Notes under the pieces: generated by a model
What the model saw: the letters and a program-made list of their open reading frames with translations, nothing else
Database searches by the model: none
Told to the model about the DNA's origin: nothing
DNA from: CAIYOL01 sp964494805
Lineage (GTDB): Bacteria; Planctomycetota; Phycisphaerae; Sedimentisphaerales; Anaerobacaceae
Assembly (NCBI GenBank): GCA_964494805.1
Contig: CAZBST010000004.1
Location: 124,001 to 188,000, forward strand
Length of the DNA stretch: 64,000 nt
Direction: 5' to 3'
Program-made: the position numbers and the translations under genes
Part shown: positions 25,350-33,266 of the stretch, piece by piece
Layout of the letters: every line of letters begins with the position of its first letter
Numbering within the stretch: the stretch's first letter is position 1

Positions 25350-25940
25350 ATGAGAAGAATTTTTACCATACCGATTCTTTTATGCTTTTTGTTAGCTGGC
25401 TGTGACAGCTTGCGTTTTGCACCGACTGAGACGCAGAAGCAAAATGCCTGGCTGCATAATCGGACGGCGGCAATAACTTCCGAAGCTGCCAGAAGCGAAA
25501 ATGCCTCCGAAGGACTGCAGGCATTGACGAAACTCTCCGAGCTGCAGAGCAGGGCATTTGTATCTTACTATGGCCTGCCGAAAGAGTTCCCGCAGGCGGA
25601 GACTGCTGAAGATGTTCTTGCCCAGTCGACCCAGCAGCTTGCTTGGACAGCTTTGGCTGAATCGGCCGAAAGGCCTGATACCTGGCAGGTGGCTGATTCA
25701 ATACTTGAGCTGTCTATCGGCGTCTGCGCACTATTCGGCGGAGTGTATGGGACAAGGGCGGTGAGGTTCTTAAGAGATGCTCAAACTAAATCTAAGGCCT
25801 TGAAGGAGATTATCGAGGGCAATGAGTTATTCAAGAAGCAAAATGAATCTTCTGTCGCCGCCTTCAAACAGGCCCAGCAGAACCAGTCACCTGAGACCCG
25901 CCAAATCGTGGCTGAAGTCAAGGCCAGTTCAAACAGTTGA
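25350..25940 (+). CDS. Lipoprotein, last gene of the capsid cassette
   Basis: 196 residues from ATG 25350, which has AAAGGAGAG upstream; a TTG at 25335 lies before that RBS. A signal peptide with lipobox LLAGC (IPILLCFLLAGCDS) is followed by an alanine-rich helical region, a hydrophobic segment (ILELSIGVCALFGGVYGTRAV, about 125-145) and a Gln-rich tail. It could be an outer-membrane spanin partner of the preceding gene. It is longer than usual o-spanins, and the second hydrophobic segment is atypical for them. Confidence 0.5.
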   Translation: MRRIFTIPILLCFLLAGCDSLRFAPTETQKQNAWLHNRTAAITSEAARSENASEGLQALTKLSELQSRAFVSYYGLPKEFPQAETAEDVLAQSTQQLAWTALAESAERPDTWQVADSILELSIGVCALFGGVYGTRAVRFLRDAQTKSKALKEIIEGNELFKKQNESSVAAFKQAQQNQSPETRQIVAEVKASSNS

Positions 25941-25967
25941 AAATCGTCCCTGTAAAGCCTACAATGT

Positions 25968-26261
25968 ATGGTTATGATAGTCGGCGTGTTGACAGCACAG
26001 TTGCATTTGCACGGGATAAATTCGCTTAAGGAGAAGCGGAGCATCATCAAAAGTCTCGTAGGTCGGCTCAAAAGCAGGTTCAACATCTCCATTGCAGAAG
26101 TCGACCATCAGGATGAGAAAACCTCCGCGGTTGTAGGAATCTCGCTGATTTCAAATGATGCACGTTTTATAAATCAGCAGTTTGACAGCATCATCGAATT
26201 TATGCGTAGGGATGGCCGCTTCTACCTCGGCCCAATCGAACGGGAAACCTTTGGCTCGTAG
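25968..26261 (+). CDS. DUF503 family protein (YlxP-like)
   Basis: 97 residues. The family pattern is clear: MIVGVLTAQLHLHGINSLKEKRS, then KSLVGRLKSRFNISIAEVD and AVVGISLISNDARFINQQFDSIIEF. These are small ferredoxin-like proteins of uncertain role. In many bacteria they sit near infB/rbfA, but not here. The start could be 25968 or the ATG at 25974. The gene marks the end of the capsid cassette on its right side. Confidence 0.85.
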   Translation: MVMIVGVLTAQLHLHGINSLKEKRSIIKSLVGRLKSRFNISIAEVDHQDEKTSAVVGISLISNDARFINQQFDSIIEFMRRDGRFYLGPIERETFGS

Positions 26262-26281
26262 ATCGTCATCTCCATCAAGAC

Positions 26282-27289
26282 CTAAAACATATTATCCACA
26301 ACGAATCTTGCGCCGAAGAATATGTCCACCACTGTCGCTGAGCCGAGAACAGTCCATCGCAGCCAGGTAAAGCGCAGCTTTGCGCATGCTATAAAAAATA
26401 CTACCAAAAGCGCAACTGTGCCTGCTATGTATAGTTTTGCGTCCGCAAGAAAGAGATTTGCGTATTCATCGCCGAATCCCATAAAGATCTGAAAGTATTT
26501 TGTCGCCTGTAGCAGTGTCACGATGGAAAGCCCGGCCATAAAGGCCATACTCAATAATATCCATCTTCTATCGGCAAGGCCGGCTGAGCAAAGTCCTTGC
26601 AGGCCTGCGCCAATAATTATCGAGCAGCATAGGATAGATATGCCCAGCCAGATAATCGGGCTTACAACAAGCATCGGCCGACAGGATGACAGAACTACTC
26701 CGAGACAAAAGATTATCAGCACGCTGAGCCGACGGGCAGTAAAAGCAATCGCAAATCCCATCACAAGCGCAGCTATGGGAATATGATAGAACCCGACCAA
26801 ACTTATGTTCTGCTCGGCCACAACAAGCGGAGCCACCAAACCCGCAAGGTCAGCTAAATGCAGCCGGGTTTGCATTGGAACTGCAAATAGCCGGTAGTGA
26901 GAAGATGCGATAAAAAATAGCAGTATTGCCAGAAACGGCAGGACGGCAAGCGGTACTCTCAACCATTGCCACCTTCCCTTGGGCCCGAACGCAGCCGGCA
27001 AAAACAGCCACGGCATAGTTGCCGCCAAAAGACCTACTGTCGGATGATACTCTGTCAACCCAAGCATAAAAGGCCCGAAGCCATAAATAGCTCCTGCAAA
27101 TAATGAGCCAAGAGAGCTTGACACCCACCGCCTGCTTAACGCAAAACACCCCAAAGAAGCCAGACAAACGTTTACAAGGATGAGGAATTGTAGTTTTGTA
27201 AATATGCTGAAATGCGGCTGATATAAATAAACAGCGAAACTGATATAAATAACCGCTGCTGCGGCAAATTTGCCGAAGGTTTTACTCAT
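26282..27289 (-). CDS. Polytopic membrane protein of unknown function
   Basis: 335 residues with about nine to ten hydrophobic helices over its whole length (for example FAAAAVIYISFAVYLY, LQFLILVNVCLASLGCFAL, VLPFLAILLFFIA, ISILCCSIIIGAGLQGL). It could be an O-antigen-ligase/GT-C-like or transporter-like protein, but no family motif is readable. A loop holds GFGPFMLGLTEYHPTVG, which weakly recalls GT-C glycosyltransferase relatives. It follows purM on the same strand by 32 bp. Confidence 0.6.
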   Translation of the reverse strand: MSKTFGKFAAAAVIYISFAVYLYQPHFSIFTKLQFLILVNVCLASLGCFALSRRWVSSSLGSLFAGAIYGFGPFMLGLTEYHPTVGLLAATMPWLFLPAAFGPKGRWQWLRVPLAVLPFLAILLFFIASSHYRLFAVPMQTRLHLADLAGLVAPLVVAEQNISLVGFYHIPIAALVMGFAIAFTARRLSVLIIFCLGVVLSSCRPMLVVSPIIWLGISILCCSIIIGAGLQGLCSAGLADRRWILLSMAFMAGLSIVTLLQATKYFQIFMGFGDEYANLFLADAKLYIAGTVALLVVFFIACAKLRFTWLRWTVLGSATVVDIFFGARFVVDNMF

Positions 27290-27321
27290 CCGTCATTCCC
27301 GCGGTTAGTAATAAGCAGTTT

Positions 27322-28389
27322 TTATTTGATAAGCACCTTACCTGTGCCGCCTGTTACTCTGCCTATCTTGTAAACTTTTTCTCCATAGCGAGAGAGTTTT
27401 TTAGTTATCGAATCAGCAAATTCCTCTGCGACTATCAGCACAAACCCGATCCCCATATTAAAGACATTATACATTTCATCTTCTTCGATGGGGCCTTTTG
27501 CCTGTAGAAATGTGAATATCTTTTGCCTAGGCCAGCTTTCTCTTTTAAGGACAGCATCACAGGTTTTCGGCAGCATCCGCGAAACATTTCCCGGTAGCCC
27601 GCCGCCGGTGATATGAGCCATTGCGTGAACGACCCTTTTGACTTTGTAATTGGACAGCAGCTTGACTATCGGCCGAACATAAATTCGCGTCGGCTCCAGC
27701 AGGACATCGCCCAGCACAGCGCCGTCGAGTTCGTTGAGCGTATCGGTCATTTTCAAACTGGCCCTCTTAAAACAGATATTGCGGGCAAGCGTATAGCCGT
27801 TACTGTGCAGTCCGCTTGAGGCCAAGCCTAAAATATAATCGCCCTTTCTTACGTTTTTTCCGGTAACGATTTTTTTTCGTTCGACCACTCCGACGGCGAA
27901 CCCAGCCATATCAAAATCACCTTCGCGGTAGGTATCAGGCATTTCAGCGGTTTCCCCGCCTATGAGTGCGCAATCAGCCAGTCTGCAGCCGGCCGCAACA
28001 CCTTTTACCATTTCGGCTATTGTTTCCGGCGCCAGCTTGTGGATAGCTATATAATCCAGAAAAAACAACGGTTCGGCGCCGTGCACCAGCATATCATTGA
28101 CGTTCATCGCCACCAGATCAATCCCTACGGTATCGAATTTTTTTATTTTGCTGGCTAATTGGACCTTGCTGCCCACCCCATCGGTACAGGCGACAAGGAC
28201 TGGATTTTTGTAATTTTTCTTGAAAAGTCTTTCATCGTAGTCGAGTCGAAACATCCCCGCAAAGGCCCATTTGGACCCCATTACCCGCGGTCCGAAGGTG
28301 CTCGAAACGTATCCGTAGATTTTCTCGACCATCTCATCGTTGGCATTGATGCTTACACCGGACTGTTCATAGCTGATGTATTTACTCAT
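27322..28389 (-). CDS. purM: Phosphoribosylformylglycinamidine cyclo-ligase (AIR synthetase)
   Basis: Fifth step of purine synthesis, closing the imidazole ring of AIR with ATP. The motifs are YEQSGVSINANDEMVEKI, the glycine-rich ATP site ACTDGVGSKVQLA, DLVAMNVNDMLVHGAEPLFFLDY, CALIGGETAEMP and HITGGGLPGNVSR. Length is 355 residues from ATG 28389, which overlaps the purF stop by 8 bp (ATGAGTAA). This overlap is the reason for preferring it to an upstream start at 28410. It forms a two-gene purine operon with purF. Confidence 0.93.
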   Translation of the reverse strand: MSKYISYEQSGVSINANDEMVEKIYGYVSSTFGPRVMGSKWAFAGMFRLDYDERLFKKNYKNPVLVACTDGVGSKVQLASKIKKFDTVGIDLVAMNVNDMLVHGAEPLFFLDYIAIHKLAPETIAEMVKGVAAGCRLADCALIGGETAEMPDTYREGDFDMAGFAVGVVERKKIVTGKNVRKGDYILGLASSGLHSNGYTLARNICFKRASLKMTDTLNELDGAVLGDVLLEPTRIYVRPIVKLLSNYKVKRVVHAMAHITGGGLPGNVSRMLPKTCDAVLKRESWPRQKIFTFLQAKGPIEEDEMYNVFNMGIGFVLIVAEEFADSITKKLSRYGEKVYKIGRVTGGTGKVLIK

Positions 28390-29827
28390 TTGTCTGGGAC
28401 ACATCATCAAACATCTGCATTTGATAATGCTCCAAAATGAATTTGTTCACTGCAGTATCTATTGGTATTGGGTATTTGCCGCTCCAGCAGGCGGTGCAAT
28501 AATTCTCCGCAGGTAAAACCGCACAGGATAGCAGTCCTTCCAGCGACATATAACCGATACTGTCCACTTCGAGAAATTCCTTAATCTGTTTCAGGTCGCG
28601 ATTGCTTGCCAGCAGCTCTTCTTTGGTCGGAAAGTCCACACCGTAAAAGCAGGGATGCCTGATTGGCGGACAGCTCACTCGCATATGGATTTGCCTCGCT
28701 CCCGCCTCGCGCAATGTTCTAATCTTGCCTCTCGTGGTTGTGCCGCGGACTATCGAATCGTCCACCACTACTATGCTTTTGCCGGCGACGGTTTCTTTTA
28801 CAATCGCCAGTTTGAGTTTAACCTCCAGCTCTCTTGATTTCTGGTCCGGCGAGATAAATGTCCTGCCTACATAGTGGCTTCTGACCATTCCCATATCGAA
28901 GGGTATTTTGCTTTGCTCCGCATAGCCGATCGCAGCTGATGTCCCCGAGTCAGGCACGGGTATTACAACATCCGCATCAGCGGGGTGTTCTATTGCCAGT
29001 CGTCTTCCAAGTTTTTTTCTGAAATCATGTACATTTTCGCCGAAAATGGTGCTGTTTTGTTTGGCGAAATAAATATGCTCGAAGATACAGTGGGCGGGCG
29101 TAATAGCACCCGGCTTGACGAAAAATCTGCTGGACAGGCCCTTTTTGTCAATCCGAACAATTTCACCCGGTATAATCTCACGAAGAAACTTTGCTCCAAT
29201 CGCATCGAAAGCACAACTCTCGCTGGCAACGACGTAAGCGCCTTTTTCGGTTTGACCGATACACAAAGGCCGGATGCCGTAAGGGTCTCTCGTTGCCTCA
29301 ATCCGGTCGGCATACAAAAACAGCAGACAATATGCCCCCTGCAGATGATTTAACACATGAGCCAGGGGGTCGGATTTGCCGACGTGGGTCGGCTTGGCGA
29401 GCAAATGAATAATTATTTCGGTATCGGAAGTTGACTTGAAGATGCTGCCGTATGCTTCGTATTCATCCCGCAGCAGTGCCGCATTTATAAGGTTGCCGTT
29501 ATGTGCCACCGCCACTTGCCCACGCGAGTACTCGCTCAAAAGCGGTTGGCTGTTGATTGATTTGCTGGAACCTGTAGTCGAATACCGCACATGCCCGATA
29601 GCTATCGGATTAGCCATGTTTTCTAAAAAGTTTGTACCGCTGCGGAAAACCCTGCTTACCGACCCCATCCCTTTGTAACACTGGATAAATTCACCATTAC
29701 TGGATGCAATCCCCGCTGACTCCTGGCCGCGATGTTGAAGACTGTATAAGCCAAAATAAGTCTTTTGAACCGCCTCAGGGTCTTCGAAAATACCGAAAAG
29801 ACCGCAGCTTTCTCCTATGGAGTCCAT
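28382..29827 (-). CDS. purF: Amidophosphoribosyltransferase (Fe-S type)
   Basis: First committed step of purine synthesis, glutamine + PRPP to phosphoribosylamine. The N-terminal Ntn amidohydrolase has the nucleophile Cys in ESCGLFGIF, exposed after propeptide removal. The phosphoribosyltransferase site is SIVVVDDSIVRGTT. Cysteines for a 4Fe-4S cluster are visible (AHCIFEH, RHPCFYGVDFPT, YCTACWSG), as in the Bacillus-type enzyme. I place the start at ATG 29827, giving an 8-residue propeptide. An ATG at 29896 would add 23 residues whose first ten codons are a dispersed repeat, so it is probably not native. The choice is not certain, as neither start has a good RBS. Confidence 0.88.
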   Translation of the reverse strand: MDSIGESCGLFGIFEDPEAVQKTYFGLYSLQHRGQESAGIASSNGEFIQCYKGMGSVSRVFRSGTNFLENMANPIAIGHVRYSTTGSSKSINSQPLLSEYSRGQVAVAHNGNLINAALLRDEYEAYGSIFKSTSDTEIIIHLLAKPTHVGKSDPLAHVLNHLQGAYCLLFLYADRIEATRDPYGIRPLCIGQTEKGAYVVASESCAFDAIGAKFLREIIPGEIVRIDKKGLSSRFFVKPGAITPAHCIFEHIYFAKQNSTIFGENVHDFRKKLGRRLAIEHPADADVVIPVPDSGTSAAIGYAEQSKIPFDMGMVRSHYVGRTFISPDQKSRELEVKLKLAIVKETVAGKSIVVVDDSIVRGTTTRGKIRTLREAGARQIHMRVSCPPIRHPCFYGVDFPTKEELLASNRDLKQIKEFLEVDSIGYMSLEGLLSCAVLPAENYCTACWSGKYPIPIDTAVNKFILEHYQMQMFDDVSQTNE

Positions 29828-29866
29828 ATGGACTTTTTTTTCAAACACGAACAATGACCTCGCAAA

Positions 29867-29924
29867 TTTATCTGCCGTAGCTTTTTTATCCGCCATAGCT
29901 TTTTGGCGACAGCGGAAGCGAAGG
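29867..29924 (-). repeat. 58-bp dispersed repeat, copy 2
   Basis: Minus-strand copy of the element at 18339-18396 (about 52 of 58 identical). It overlaps the upstream candidate start of purF, whose reading MADKKATADK equals that in copy 1. The same element therefore carries a potential start codon into unrelated loci. Confidence 0.75.
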
Positions 29925-29959
29925 CGGAAAATGTAGTTTAGTCAATCAGCCGTGCCAAG

Positions 29960-30415
29960 TCAAACCCCCTTTTTTGTCTTCGACAGAAGACAGGGGGCTT
30001 CCGGCTCGGGATACATAAATTCAGGTATTCGGCAAATTTTGCCCTGGGCATTGACACAAGCAAGTACGCTCGAACCCTCGGCCAAAATCATACCGTTGCA
30101 GCAGCGAGTAAGCTTGTAGATATGTTCAACCCTGCTGCTGCTGACTTCTGAACAGCTCGTTTCCAGTTGCAGTTTCTCATCGTACTTGGCAGGCCGACGA
30201 TATTTTATGTTCAACTCAGCAACAACAAAGAACACTCCGGCCTCTTCTAAGTCCTTATAAGCTACGTTGTTAGCCCGCAAAAGTTCTGTTCGCCCCATCT
30301 CAAACCACACCGGATAGACGCTGTGGTGAACCACCCCGCCCTGGTCTGTTTCGGAATACCGAGGCACAATAGTTATCGTATGACTTTGAATAGTTGTATG
30401 CTTGGGAAAACCCAT
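29960..30415 (-). CDS. Acyl-CoA thioesterase, YbgC/FadM-type hotdog fold
   Basis: About 151 residues. The family active-site pattern YSETDQGGVVHHSVYPVWFEMGRTELLR has the catalytic aspartate in place of the usual ETDxxGVVYH region. It also has FVVAELNIKYRRPAKYDEKLQLET and the C-terminal strands. Substrate is unknown; it hydrolyses acyl-CoA thioesters in relatives. A GTG at 30421 is an alternative start. The 3' end runs into a repeat hairpin (29975-30007), which encodes the last residues SKTKKGV. It precedes purF on the same strand. Confidence 0.85.
   Translation of the reverse strand: MGFPKHTTIQSHTITIVPRYSETDQGGVVHHSVYPVWFEMGRTELLRANNVAYKDLEEAGVFFVVAELNIKYRRPAKYDEKLQLETSCSEVSSSRVEHIYKLTRCCNGMILAEGSSVLACVNAQGKICRIPEFMYPEPEAPCLLSKTKKGV
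29975..30007. repeat. Bulged GC hairpin repeat, copy 1
   Basis: C5, a T-rich bulge, TGTCTTC, loop GACA, GAAGACA, G5. Shares the exact core GTCTTCGACAGAAGAC with the copy at 62871-62904. It overlaps the 3' end of the thioesterase gene. On the minus strand it could also act as a terminator-like element ahead of purF. Confidence 0.7.
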
Positions 30416-30476
30416 ATCCACCTTCGGCTCGCTCCTTGGCGGGCCGCAATCTCAGGCTAAAAACCTTCATCTTTCG

Positions 30477-30508
30477 CCCCCTGCTTTCTTGTGAAAAACA
30501 AGAAGGGG
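30477..30508. repeat. Bulged hairpin repeat, related copy
   Basis: C5, short bulge, TTCTTGT, loop GAAAA, ACAAGAA, G4. The architecture matches the two bulged GC hairpins at 29975 and 62871, but the stem sequence differs. It lies upstream of the thioesterase gene. The gap 30416-30788 otherwise holds only the promoter of the next gene. Confidence 0.5.
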
Positions 30509-30674
30509 AGAACGGAAACAATCAAAAAATAGCACAAAAGCCGATATTTGCAAGTAGTTTCTCTGAGGTAATGGTTTCAATCCCTTAGGGGTTGAAGAAC
30601 AGGATTCAACAAAAAGTATTCGGGACTCTTATATATTTACCGGTAAAAAATCCCGCACTTGCAGGATAAAAGTG

Positions 30675-30703
30675 TTGACTTATTTATGTGCTAATTGGAT
30701 AAT
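30675..30703 (+). promoter_or_regulatory. Sigma-70-type promoter of the parvulin gene
   Basis: TTGACT at 30675-30680, a 17-bp spacer and GATAAT at 30698-30703. It lies about 85 bp before the ATG at 30789, which has AAAGGA upstream. Confidence 0.65.
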
Positions 30704-30788
30704 TGTCTCTTTATCTTTGGATAGAAAGAATTTTTAAAGTTTTTACCTGCCGGATGTATGGCAGGTTAATCTACGAAAGGATAAATTT

Positions 30789-31970
30789 ATGAAAACTCGT
30801 ATTTCGCGCCTCAGACTCCTGGTTCCGGCAGCCGCAGCTTGTTTTATAATATTTTTTGCCACCGGCAGCTTGGCTGCGGTCTCTGAGCCCAACACAACTT
30901 CAGTTGAACCAAATGTGCCTGCCAAAGCTGCCAATGAACCGAATATACCTGCCGAAACGAGCGCTGACAGTGTTGCTGTTACCGTCAATGGTGTCGATAT
31001 TAAGGAAAGTCAGGTAGAAGCCCAGCTCAGGCCGCAGCTCCAGAAAATGGCTGCACAACTGCCGCCTGCCTTTGTTGAGCAATACAAAAAACAGCTCGGC
31101 CAGCAGGTCCTTGAAGGAATGATAGTTGAGCAGTTACTGGATGAGAAGGTCAAAGATAACAACATCGTAGTTACTGATGAAGACGTGGTTGAGCACCTTG
31201 AGAAGGCAGCTGCTCAGCAGAACCTGACACTCTCCGATATTAAAGAAATGATGGAGGCGCGTGGCCAAAGCTTTGACGAGGCGAAACAGCGAATAAAAAA
31301 AGGTATGGTCTATCAGAAATTTTTTGAAGCTCAGTGGGCCGGCAAGATAAACGTTACAGAAGATGAAGCCAAGAAATATTATGATGAAAATGCAAAACAG
31401 CTGGAACAGATCAGAGCGAGTCATATCCTCGTAACACCTCGCTCTGCTGACCCAAATTCCGACCCAAACGAGGCAAAAGCAGCTGCCAAAGCAAAAGCCG
31501 AGGACCTGCTTAAACAAATTAAAGATGGGGCCGATTTTGCCGAATTAGCTAAGACTTATTCAGATTGCCCCTCATCCAAACAAGGCGGCGATTTAGGGTT
31601 CTTCTCTCGAGGTCAAATGGTCCCGGCTTTTGAAGAGGCAGCTTTTGCTCTAAAGCCCGGCCAGGTTAGCGATGTCGTGGAATCGCCGTTCGGATATCAC
31701 ATAATAAAGGTGACAGACCGTAAAAATGATACTTTCGAGAAGGCAAAAGACGATATATTGGAGCGGCTGACACAAGCCAAACAGGCCGAATTTGCCGAGA
31801 AATATATCGAGTCGCTCAAAGCTGATGCAAAAATTGTTTATCCCCCTGGCAAAGAGCCGAATGCTCCTGCTGCTGGCCCGGCAGCAATGGCTCCACCTCG
31901 TCCTAAAAAATCCGCTCCTGAGCCAGAAAAGAACACCGCCTCAGGTAAAAAGAAGACTTCATCCAAATAA
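30789..31970 (+). CDS. Periplasmic peptidyl-prolyl isomerase, SurA/PrsA-like parvulin
   Basis: 393 residues. A signal peptide (about 1-32) is followed by an EPN-repeat linker, SEPNTTSVEPNVP...NEPNIP. A SurA_N-type chaperone domain follows (VNGVDIKESQVEAQLRPQLQ and QVLEGMIVEQLLDEKV). The parvulin domain (about 210-310) includes IRASHILVTP, FAELAKTYSDCPSSKQGGDLG, FFSRGQMVPAFEEAAF and ESPFGYHIIKV. The C-terminus is Pro/Ala/Lys-rich. It would assist folding of exported proteins. Single promoter, and likely monocistronic. Confidence 0.92.
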   Translation: MKTRISRLRLLVPAAAACFIIFFATGSLAAVSEPNTTSVEPNVPAKAANEPNIPAETSADSVAVTVNGVDIKESQVEAQLRPQLQKMAAQLPPAFVEQYKKQLGQQVLEGMIVEQLLDEKVKDNNIVVTDEDVVEHLEKAAAQQNLTLSDIKEMMEARGQSFDEAKQRIKKGMVYQKFFEAQWAGKINVTEDEAKKYYDENAKQLEQIRASHILVTPRSADPNSDPNEAKAAAKAKAEDLLKQIKDGADFAELAKTYSDCPSSKQGGDLGFFSRGQMVPAFEEAAFALKPGQVSDVVESPFGYHIIKVTDRKNDTFEKAKDDILERLTQAKQAEFAEKYIESLKADAKIVYPPGKEPNAPAAGPAAMAPPRPKKSAPEPEKNTASGKKKTSSK

Positions 31971-32001
31971 TAGCTTTCAGTGTAGCGCTGTATGCTATTT
32001 T
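31969..32001 (+). terminator. Possible terminator after the parvulin gene
   Basis: AATAGC (31969-31974) and GCTATT (31994-31999) enclose an inner CAG/CTG pairing, with TTTT at the end. The stem is interrupted, so it is only a candidate. The rest of the 270-bp gap has one more hairpin (CAAACGCC at 32143-32150, GGCGTTTG at 32171-32178) and no gene. Confidence 0.4.
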
Positions 32002-32241
32002 ATCCGCTCAACGGTGGACCACGAAAGCCTCGCACACAAAAAGGAGCGGTCAGGTGCTTTTCCGCAGCAAGTTGCAAAAGGGGAATTTGTCCTGTAGGAA
32101 TAAATTACAAAATTTTTGGCAAAATTTTCAGATATTTACTGGCAAACGCCGATGTTCATCATATAAACTAGGCGTTTGTGTTCTGTGGATAGTCTCCTGC
32201 AGATTTTTTAAGGACGCCAGGCATCTTTCAGGGACGAAAAT

Positions 32242-32790
32242 ATGTCAAATCAACCAAGGGTAGCAAAGGTATTAGCGGCTCTCCTGGTTTCTATGACCCT
32301 CGGGGCAGTAGTTTTAATGGCCCTCGGCAACAATCCTCCCTCTGCTGGCCCGTTCTGCCTCTCAAGTTATTATCGTCTTGACCCCATCGAAAAAGCTATT
32401 TCTTCTCAGGCTGCCCAATCTAATTATCGCTGGAACTGCATCGAAATCTACTATAGCAACACCAAAGCCGGAAACATCGAACAGGTGGCTTCACTCAGCG
32501 GCTTAGCCAGCCCAGAGGACATCAATTATCACTTTGTTATCTGTAACGGCCTTGGTGCCGATGACGGCCAGATACAGCCAACTGAAAAATGGCAAAGACA
32601 GTGGTCCATCGTGCCGGAGCAAACCTGGTATGGCAGTAGTCAAACTATCCGCATCTGCGTTATAGCAGATGAGAAAACCGTCCGCCCGACAAACCTCCAA
32701 ATAAAAAGGATAGAAGCTCTCGTAGAGGCACTGTCCAGAAAATTTAACATCCAGCCTCAATATATCTACTACCCAAGCAATTGGAAGTAG
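32242..32790 (+). CDS. Secreted degenerate amidase_2/PGRP-fold protein
   Basis: 182 residues. An N-terminal membrane anchor or signal (VLAALLVSMTLGAVVLMAL) precedes a domain with the strand order of type-2 N-acetylmuramoyl-L-alanine amidases: WNCIEIYYSNT, DINYHFVICNGLGADDGQI, TIRICVIAD, and LQIKRIEALVEALSRKFNIQPQYI. The first zinc-ligand HH (usually IHHT) reads YYSN, and the last His is not evident; only the His of NYHFVI remains. It may bind peptidoglycan without cleaving it. AGGGA precedes the ATG. Confidence 0.6.
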   Translation: MSNQPRVAKVLAALLVSMTLGAVVLMALGNNPPSAGPFCLSSYYRLDPIEKAISSQAAQSNYRWNCIEIYYSNTKAGNIEQVASLSGLASPEDINYHFVICNGLGADDGQIQPTEKWQRQWSIVPEQTWYGSSQTIRICVIADEKTVRPTNLQIKRIEALVEALSRKFNIQPQYIYYPSNWK

Positions 32791-32825
32791 CGACAAGGCC
32801 CTATAAAAAGCCGGACAAAATAGTC

Positions 32826-33266
32826 TCACCGGGCTTCCTTCACGGTATTTGGCTTCAGCAGGCCGAAGTTTTCTTTCTCGGTTAACACCACCCACGCCCG
32901 CCAGTCTTTTTTGTTAATTCGCACCGGCTTGATTGATTTTACGTCCTTCAGCCAGACCAAAAAACCGAACCTGCAATCGCTTTTGCTTTGCCAGTACTCG
33001 TCGCTGCCGATGATACGGTGGTTGTGTTGCTGTTTTATTTCGATTATCTGCTTTGGAGTGAGGTTTTCAAAATTCCTGACCGCTTTAACCCTTGCTGTCG
33101 CGCAGACCGGCCCGCTGCTTTCCTTCAAAAATAATTTATCGCCGACCAGAACGCGTCCGAAACAATAGTGTTTCGTTTTGGTAAAGCGGGACTCGATGCT
33201 TTTTTGACTGGCTAAAATTGCATCTAAATACGGCTTTTTCAAAATTACCAAGTGATAATTTGTCAT
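32826..33266 (-). CDS. ASCH/PUA-like domain protein
   Basis: 146 residues. The pattern VILKKPYLDAILASQKSIESRFTKTKH, GDKLFLKESSGPVCATARVKAV and GFLVWLKDVKSI matches ASCH-type beta-barrels, which bind RNA or modified nucleotides. Its start overlaps the stop of the upstream methyltransferase gene by 4 bp, so the two form an operon. The biological role is unknown. Confidence 0.75.
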   Translation of the reverse strand: MTNYHLVILKKPYLDAILASQKSIESRFTKTKHYCFGRVLVGDKLFLKESSGPVCATARVKAVRNFENLTPKQIIEIKQQHNHRIIGSDEYWQSKSDCRFGFLVWLKDVKSIKPVRINKKDWRAWVVLTEKENFGLLKPNTVKEAR

